This document shows, in pieces, positions 59,907 to 64,000 of a DNA stretch of 64,000 bases (position 1 is the first letter of the stretch; each line of letters begins with the position of its first letter). Both the position numbers and the translations under genes were made by a program. This DNA comes from Neisseria mucosa (GTDB taxonomy: Bacteria > Pseudomonadota > Gammaproteobacteria > Burkholderiales > Neisseriaceae), in NCBI GenBank assembly GCA_003028315.1, contig CP028150.1, positions 1,860,001-1,924,000 on the forward strand, given 5' to 3'. The notes under the pieces were generated by a model. That model made no database searches. It worked only from the letters and a program-made list of their open reading frames with translations, and was not told where the DNA came from.

Positions 59907-60185
59907 ATGACCCGTTACCGTAAAAATGCATGGCTCGCCGTTACTGCCTTCGTTTTAGGATTTTTGGCATTCCCTTACAGTTATTCAGAAGCCCATCAAT
60001 CTTCCGAACAACATCTCTCTGCCGAGATGTGCGACCGCCTTAGCGGAATGGCCTCCGACAAAATGGACGGTATCCAATTATCCGTCGCCCAAGAATGCGA
60101 TACACTCGAAGCCTCACACGATTGGGAACAACAATACGGCGGGTTGAACGAACACGAGATAATTGCAGGCATTGTGTACGAATAA
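59907..60185 (+). CDS. Small exported protein divergent from the S24 repressor gene
   Basis: The 92 residues have a basic start and hydrophobic segment (about 8-27, WLAVTAFVLGFLAFPYSYSE) followed by an acidic, Glu/Gln-rich soluble region with two Cys (MCDRLSG, AQECDTLE). GGAGG lies five bases before the ATG at 59907, which rules out a TTG four codons earlier that falls within the ribosome site. Placement behind operator 3 suggests control by the S24 repressor. Function unknown. Confidence 0.75.
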   Translation: MTRYRKNAWLAVTAFVLGFLAFPYSYSEAHQSSEQHLSAEMCDRLSGMASDKMDGIQLSVAQECDTLEASHDWEQQYGGLNEHEIIAGIVYE

Positions 60186-60247
60186 CTGCTGCATTTCCGG
60201 AACTGTGCAGTTTTATAGAATGCCGATACCTACTTTTTCAAACCAAA

Positions 60248-60282
60248 GCTTTTCAGACGACCTTCTATGTCGTCTGAAAATA
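60248..60282. terminator. Inverted DUS pair after the small exported gene
   Basis: TTTTCAGACGACCT and GTCGTCTGAAAA arms with a short loop. Confidence 0.6.
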
Positions 60283-60380
60283 CTTTCTCCGACCCAACTA
60301 GGCATTTATATCCAACGTACAGGCATGAGGCTAACAAACCGGTTGGATCCGTACTGAAATATTGACCACTACTGTATATT

Positions 60381-60414
60381 TAAGGGTCGTCTGAAAATTT
60401 TCAGGCGACCCTTA
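60381..60414. terminator. Imperfect inverted DUS pair
   Basis: TAAGGGTCGTCTGAAAA and TTTTCAGGCGACCCTTA; the second arm has GGCGACC where GACGACC is expected, a change that G-U pairing tolerates. With the Correia element it fills the 459-bp gap before parC. Confidence 0.6.
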
Positions 60415-60497
60415 ATGTCTAAAATTCTATAAACTTCCCGCCAATGCCCAATCAAAACTCAGTACAAACTGCCCTTCTCTAACAGAAACCCCATTTT

Positions 60498-60604
60498 TAT
60501 AGTGGATTAAATTTAAATCAGGACAAGGCGACGAAGCTGCAGACAGTACAGATAGTACGGCAAGGCGAGGCAACGCCGTACTGGTTTAAAGTTAATCCAC
60601 TATA
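60498..60604. mobile_element. Correia element upstream of parC (short 107-bp form)
   Basis: Same length, ends and orientation as the copy at 32171-32277. Its right end lies 40 bp before the parC start, so it occupies the position expected for the parC promoter. Correia ends have been reported to supply promoters in Neisseria; whether this one does is open. Confidence 0.92.
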
Positions 60605-60644
60605 CTTTACAATATCGCCCTTTACCTTTATTTCCAGCTTCCTT

Positions 60645-62954
60645 ATGAACGAACACGTTTCCGTCCCATCCCCCGTCGGCGAAGACTACCTGTTGTTAGG
60701 TCAGTACGCCGAACGCGCCTATCTCGAATACGCCATGAGCGTGGTCAAAGGCCGCGCGCTGCCTGAAGTTTCAGACGGCCAGAAGCCCGTGCAGCGGCGC
60801 ATTTTGTTTGCCATGCGCGATATGGGTTTGACGGCGGGGGCGAAGCCGGTGAAATCGGCGCGCGTGGTCGGTGAGATTTTGGGTAAATACCACCCGCACG
60901 GCGACAGTTCTGCCTATGAGGCGATGGTGCGCATGGCGCAGGATTTTACCTTGCGCTACCCCTTAATCGACGGCATCGGCAACTTCGGTTCGCGCGACGG
61001 CGACGGGGCGGCGGCGATGCGTTACACCGAAGCGCGGCTGACGCCGATTGCGGAATTGCTGTTGTCCGAAATCAATCAGGGGACGGTGGATTTCGTGCCG
61101 AACTACGACGGCGCGTTTGACGAGCCGTTGCACCTGCCAGCTCGTCTGCCTATGGTCTTGCTCAACGGCGCGTCAGGCATTGCGGTGGGCATGGCGACCG
61201 AGATTCCGTCGCACAATTTGAACGAAGTCACGCAGGCGGCGATTGCGCTATTGAAAAAGCCAACGCTGGAAACCGCCGACCTGATGCAATATATTCCCGC
61301 GCCCGATTTTGCCGGCGGCGGTCAAATCATCACACCGGCGGACGAATTGCGCCGGATTTACGAAACCGGCAAGGGCAGCGTGCGCGTGCGTGCGCGTTAC
61401 GAAATTGAGAAACTGGCGCGCGGGCAATGGCGCGTGATTGTGACCGAGCTGCCGCCGAACGCTAATTCCGCCAAAATCCTTGCTGAAATCGAAGAACAAA
61501 CCAACCCGAAACCGAAAGCAGGTAAAAAGCAGCTGAACCAAGACCAGCTCAACACCAAAAAGCTGATGCTGGATTTAATCGACCGCGTGCGCGACGAATC
61601 CGACGGCGAACATCCCGTGCGTCTGGTGTTCGAACCGAAATCCAGCCGCATCGATACCGATACCTTCATCAACACACTGATGGCGCAGACTTCGCTGGAA
61701 GGCAATGTGTCGATGAACTTGGTGATGATGGGGCTGGACAACCGCCCCGCGCAGAAAAACCTGAAAACGATTTTGCAGGAATGGCTGGATTTCCGCATCG
61801 TTACCGTAACACGTCGTCTGAAATTCCGTTTGAACCAAGTGGAAAAACGACTGCACATCCTTGAAGGTCGTCTGAAAGTCTTTCTGCACATTGATGAAGT
61901 GATTAAAGTCATCCGCGAATCAGACGACCCGAAAACCGATTTGATGGCGGCGTTCGGGCTGACCGAAATCCAAGCCGAAGACATTTTGGAAATCCGCCTG
62001 CGTCAGTTGGCGCGTTTGGAAGGTTTCAAACTCGAAAAAGAATTGAATGAATTGCGCGAGGAACAAGGTCGTCTGAATATCCTTTTGGGCGACGAAAACG
62101 AAAAACGCAAGCTGATTATCAAAGAGATGCAGGCGGACATGAAGCAGTTCGGCGACGCGCGCCGCACGCTGGTGGAAGAAGCCGGACGCGCCGTGCTGAC
62201 GCAAACCACCGCCGACGAACCCATCACGCTGATTCTGTCGGAAAAAGGCTGGATACGCAGCCGTGCCGGACACAACCTCGATTTGAGCCAAACCGCATTC
62301 AAAGAAGGCGACCGCCTCAAGCAAACCCTTGAAGGCCGTACTGTTTTGCCCGTCGTCATTCTTGACTCATTGGGCAGGACCTACACGCTCGATGCCGCCG
62401 AAATCCCCGGCGGACGCGGCGACGGCGTGCCGGTTTCATCGTTAATCGAGCTGCAAAACGGCGCGAAACCCGTCGCTATGCTCACCGGACAGCCCGAACA
62501 GCACTACCTGCTCTCAGGCAGTGGCGGCTACGGCTTCATCGCCAAACTGGGCGATATGGTCGGACGCGTGAAAGCAGGCAAAGTGGTGATGACCGTGGAT
62601 AGCGGCGAAACCGTCCTGCCGCCGATTGCGGTTTATGCCTCTTCGCTCATCAACCCCGACTGCAAAATCGTACTGGCAAGTAGCGACCACCGCCTCTTGG
62701 CGTTTTCCATCGGTGAACTCAAAGTCATGCCCAAAGGGCGCGGTTTGCAGTTGATGTCGCTGACCGACGGCGCGTCTTTGGAGCACATCCTCGTTACCAC
62801 GTCTGCGGAATTTATCGTTGAAACCGTCGGCAAACGCGGTGCGGCGCATCAGGAAAAATTGCGCATTTGCGACATCGACGGCAAACGCGGCAAAAAAGGG
62901 AAGGTTTTGGACGTATCAGGTCGTCTGAAAACCTTGTCCGCTGCCTCCGCATAA
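60645..62954 (+). CDS. parC: DNA topoisomerase IV subunit A
   Basis: Catalytic subunit of topoisomerase IV, which separates linked daughter chromosomes. It has 769 residues: GRALPEVSDGQKPVQRR near 36-52, the active Tyr at 127 in MRYTEARL, and a C-terminal beta-pinwheel. The quinolone region HGDSSAYE has Asp87, Ser88, Ser89 and Glu92 (one above gonococcal numbering), all the susceptible-type residues. No strong ribosome site precedes the ATG. Several DUS copies lie within the gene, one (60768-60780) of the GCCGTCTGAA type. Confidence 0.97.
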   Translation: MNEHVSVPSPVGEDYLLLGQYAERAYLEYAMSVVKGRALPEVSDGQKPVQRRILFAMRDMGLTAGAKPVKSARVVGEILGKYHPHGDSSAYEAMVRMAQDFTLRYPLIDGIGNFGSRDGDGAAAMRYTEARLTPIAELLLSEINQGTVDFVPNYDGAFDEPLHLPARLPMVLLNGASGIAVGMATEIPSHNLNEVTQAAIALLKKPTLETADLMQYIPAPDFAGGGQIITPADELRRIYETGKGSVRVRARYEIEKLARGQWRVIVTELPPNANSAKILAEIEEQTNPKPKAGKKQLNQDQLNTKKLMLDLIDRVRDESDGEHPVRLVFEPKSSRIDTDTFINTLMAQTSLEGNVSMNLVMMGLDNRPAQKNLKTILQEWLDFRIVTVTRRLKFRLNQVEKRLHILEGRLKVFLHIDEVIKVIRESDDPKTDLMAAFGLTEIQAEDILEIRLRQLARLEGFKLEKELNELREEQGRLNILLGDENEKRKLIIKEMQADMKQFGDARRTLVEEAGRAVLTQTTADEPITLILSEKGWIRSRAGHNLDLSQTAFKEGDRLKQTLEGRTVLPVVILDSLGRTYTLDAAEIPGGRGDGVPVSSLIELQNGAKPVAMLTGQPEQHYLLSGSGGYGFIAKLGDMVGRVKAGKVVMTVDSGETVLPPIAVYASSLINPDCKIVLASSDHRLLAFSIGELKVMPKGRGLQLMSLTDGASLEHILVTTSAEFIVETVGKRGAAHQEKLRICDIDGKRGKKGKVLDVSGRLKTLSAASA

Positions 62955-63118
62955 ACAACAAAAAGGCGCGGTAACACATTGAAAACCTAGAAAACACGGT
63001 CGTTTTATGTTATGCTGACAAAATTAAAAAAATATTTACGACCGTCTGCGGAAATATCGCAGAACGATTTCAAAACAGGTACTAATAATGATAAAAATAA
63101 ACAAAAAGGGTTGCGGAT

Positions 63119-64000
63119 ATGAGTAAGTCCGGCTTTCAGGAACTGGGAAACCTGAGCGAGCGGATACCCGGTTTAATCAATATTGCCCGCATTGCCATCG
63201 TGCTGCCGCTGTTGGTTATGCATGCTTTCGGCGTTTACAGCAATGGCACCCATATCGGCATGTCATTCCCCCCCGTCGAATTTTACAGCTGGGCAGCGCT
63301 GTATTCTTTCCTCATCTTGTTATCCGTCGCCCGTCCGGACTGGCAATGGCAGACTTTGGATTTGCCCAATGCCAGCGCAGTCGTCGATATTTCGATGATG
63401 ATGATACTGGTGTATATCGCCGGCGGAGTCGATTCGGGCTTCGGCATCCTTGTCCTTCCTTTCGTCGCGACGTCCTGCCTCCTCAGCTACGGGCATTACC
63501 CCATGCTGTACGCGGGCTACGCGTCCATGCTGTTCTTCTTCAATCTGCTGCTCGACGGCAGCATCCGCCTGCATCCGTTTGATTGGGATACGCAGCCCCT
63601 GATTACTACGGTCCTGCTCTGCGGCGCGTGTTACCTCGTTGCCATGTTGACTTCGTTCGCCGCCCGCTATTTGGAGCAAGCGACCGAATCTGCCAGCCGC
63701 CATCAGCTTGCCTACCGCCGCATCAGCGGGTTGAACCGCCTCGTTCTCAACCGCGTGCAGGAAGCCGTTATCGTTATCGACAGCACCCAGCGCGTCTGGC
63801 TTTTCAACAAACAGGCAAAAACCTATTTCCCCGGTTTGGTGGTTGACCAGCAGGAAGTCGTGTTCGGCGAATTGGTTACACGCTGGCAATATCATCCCGA
63901 CAAACCGTTTGAAACCGATATCCACATCTTCCAACACGCCATGCACGTCCGCGCCGTCCCGCTGATTCAGGAACAGACGGAACTGCTCATGCTGTATGTC
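63119..64000 (+). CDS. Membrane sensor histidine kinase, N-terminal part (runs off the window)
   Basis: The ATG at 63119 opens a frame still open at base 64000 (294 codons). About five or six membrane helices fill residues 20-185 (ARIAIVLPLLVMHAFG, AALYSFLILLSV, ISMMMILVYIAGG, LITTVLLCGACYLVAMLTSF), followed by a linker helix with LNRLVLNRVQEAVIVID and a PAS-like region (VWLFNKQAK) at about 215-290. This layout is that of PilS-type kinases that pair with an NtrC-type regulator; the kinase core lies outside. It follows parC by 164 bp. A run of seven C (63268-63274) lies in codons 50-52. Confidence 0.7.
   Translation, partial: MSKSGFQELGNLSERIPGLINIARIAIVLPLLVMHAFGVYSNGTHIGMSFPPVEFYSWAALYSFLILLSVARPDWQWQTLDLPNASAVVDISMMMILVYIAGGVDSGFGILVLPFVATSCLLSYGHYPMLYAGYASMLFFFNLLLDGSIRLHPFDWDTQPLITTVLLCGACYLVAMLTSFAARYLEQATESASRHQLAYRRISGLNRLVLNRVQEAVIVIDSTQRVWLFNKQAKTYFPGLVVDQQEVVFGELVTRWQYHPDKPFETDIHIFQHAMHVRAVPLIQEQTELLMLYV

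Noticed and set aside
1..64000. tRNA or rRNA genes
   Set aside because: No cloverleaf with a T-loop GTTCGAATC core or rRNA-like stretch was recognised by eye; a tRNAscan-type search could still find one.

Overview
The window is chromosomal DNA of a Neisseria, most likely a commensal of the N. mucosa / N. sicca / N. macacae group. The main evidence is the DNA uptake sequence: the dialect AGGTCGTCTGAAA occurs dozens of times, usually as inverted pairs forming hairpins between genes, and only a few copies read GCCGTCTGAA as in meningococci and gonococci. Two Correia elements, several dRS3/NIME repeats (ATTCCC-N8-GGGAAT) and orthologues of many neisserial housekeeping genes agree with this.

Layout. 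1-9.8 kb: 3' part of oligopeptidase A, a HerA-like ATPase, dnaK and grpE (each with its own heat-shock-type promoter), cysE, an exported tyrosine-phosphatase-like lipoprotein and dusA. 9.9-27.4 kb: a family 4 glycosyltransferase, pmbA, darP, putA and putP for proline use, ubiB, ychF, a membrane O-acyltransferase, tyrS and a sulfatase-fold membrane enzyme. 27.5-29.9 kb: two tandem type IV pilin genes; the major pilin has a textbook sigma-54 promoter and paired upstream palindromes, followed upstream by about 1 kb of repeats. 29.9-39 kb: recG, asd, smc and a flotillin (yqiK type). 39.1-41.9 kb: two nearly identical IS110/Piv-like elements in head-to-head orientation, which split the flotillin gene from a small membrane gene and yqiJ. 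42-49.3 kb: an accessory stretch with yqiJ, an OsmC-like peroxidase, small membrane and exported proteins, a PspA-like protein, a probable NTF2-fold immunity protein and a DUF3304-like lipoprotein. 49.5-58.7 kb: tldD, tex, a Fic enzyme, a small exported Cys-rich gene cleanly broken by an IS5-family element, a class II glutamine amidotransferase and erpA. 58.9-64 kb: a LexA/S24-type self-cleaving repressor divergent from a small exported protein with shared operator-like repeats, parC preceded by a Correia element, and the 5' part of a membrane sensor kinase running off the edge.

How the parts may work together. The sigma-54 pilin promoter needs an NtrC-type activator; the kinase beginning after parC is a candidate sensor for such a system, but its regulator lies outside the window. 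yqiJ, the intervening membrane gene, the flotillin and the PspA-like gene suggest an envelope-stress group, now cut by the IS110 pair. PutP and PutA form an uptake-and-oxidation pair for proline. PmbA and TldD, partner subunits of one protease, are encoded 37 kb apart. No rRNA, tRNA or CRISPR array was seen.
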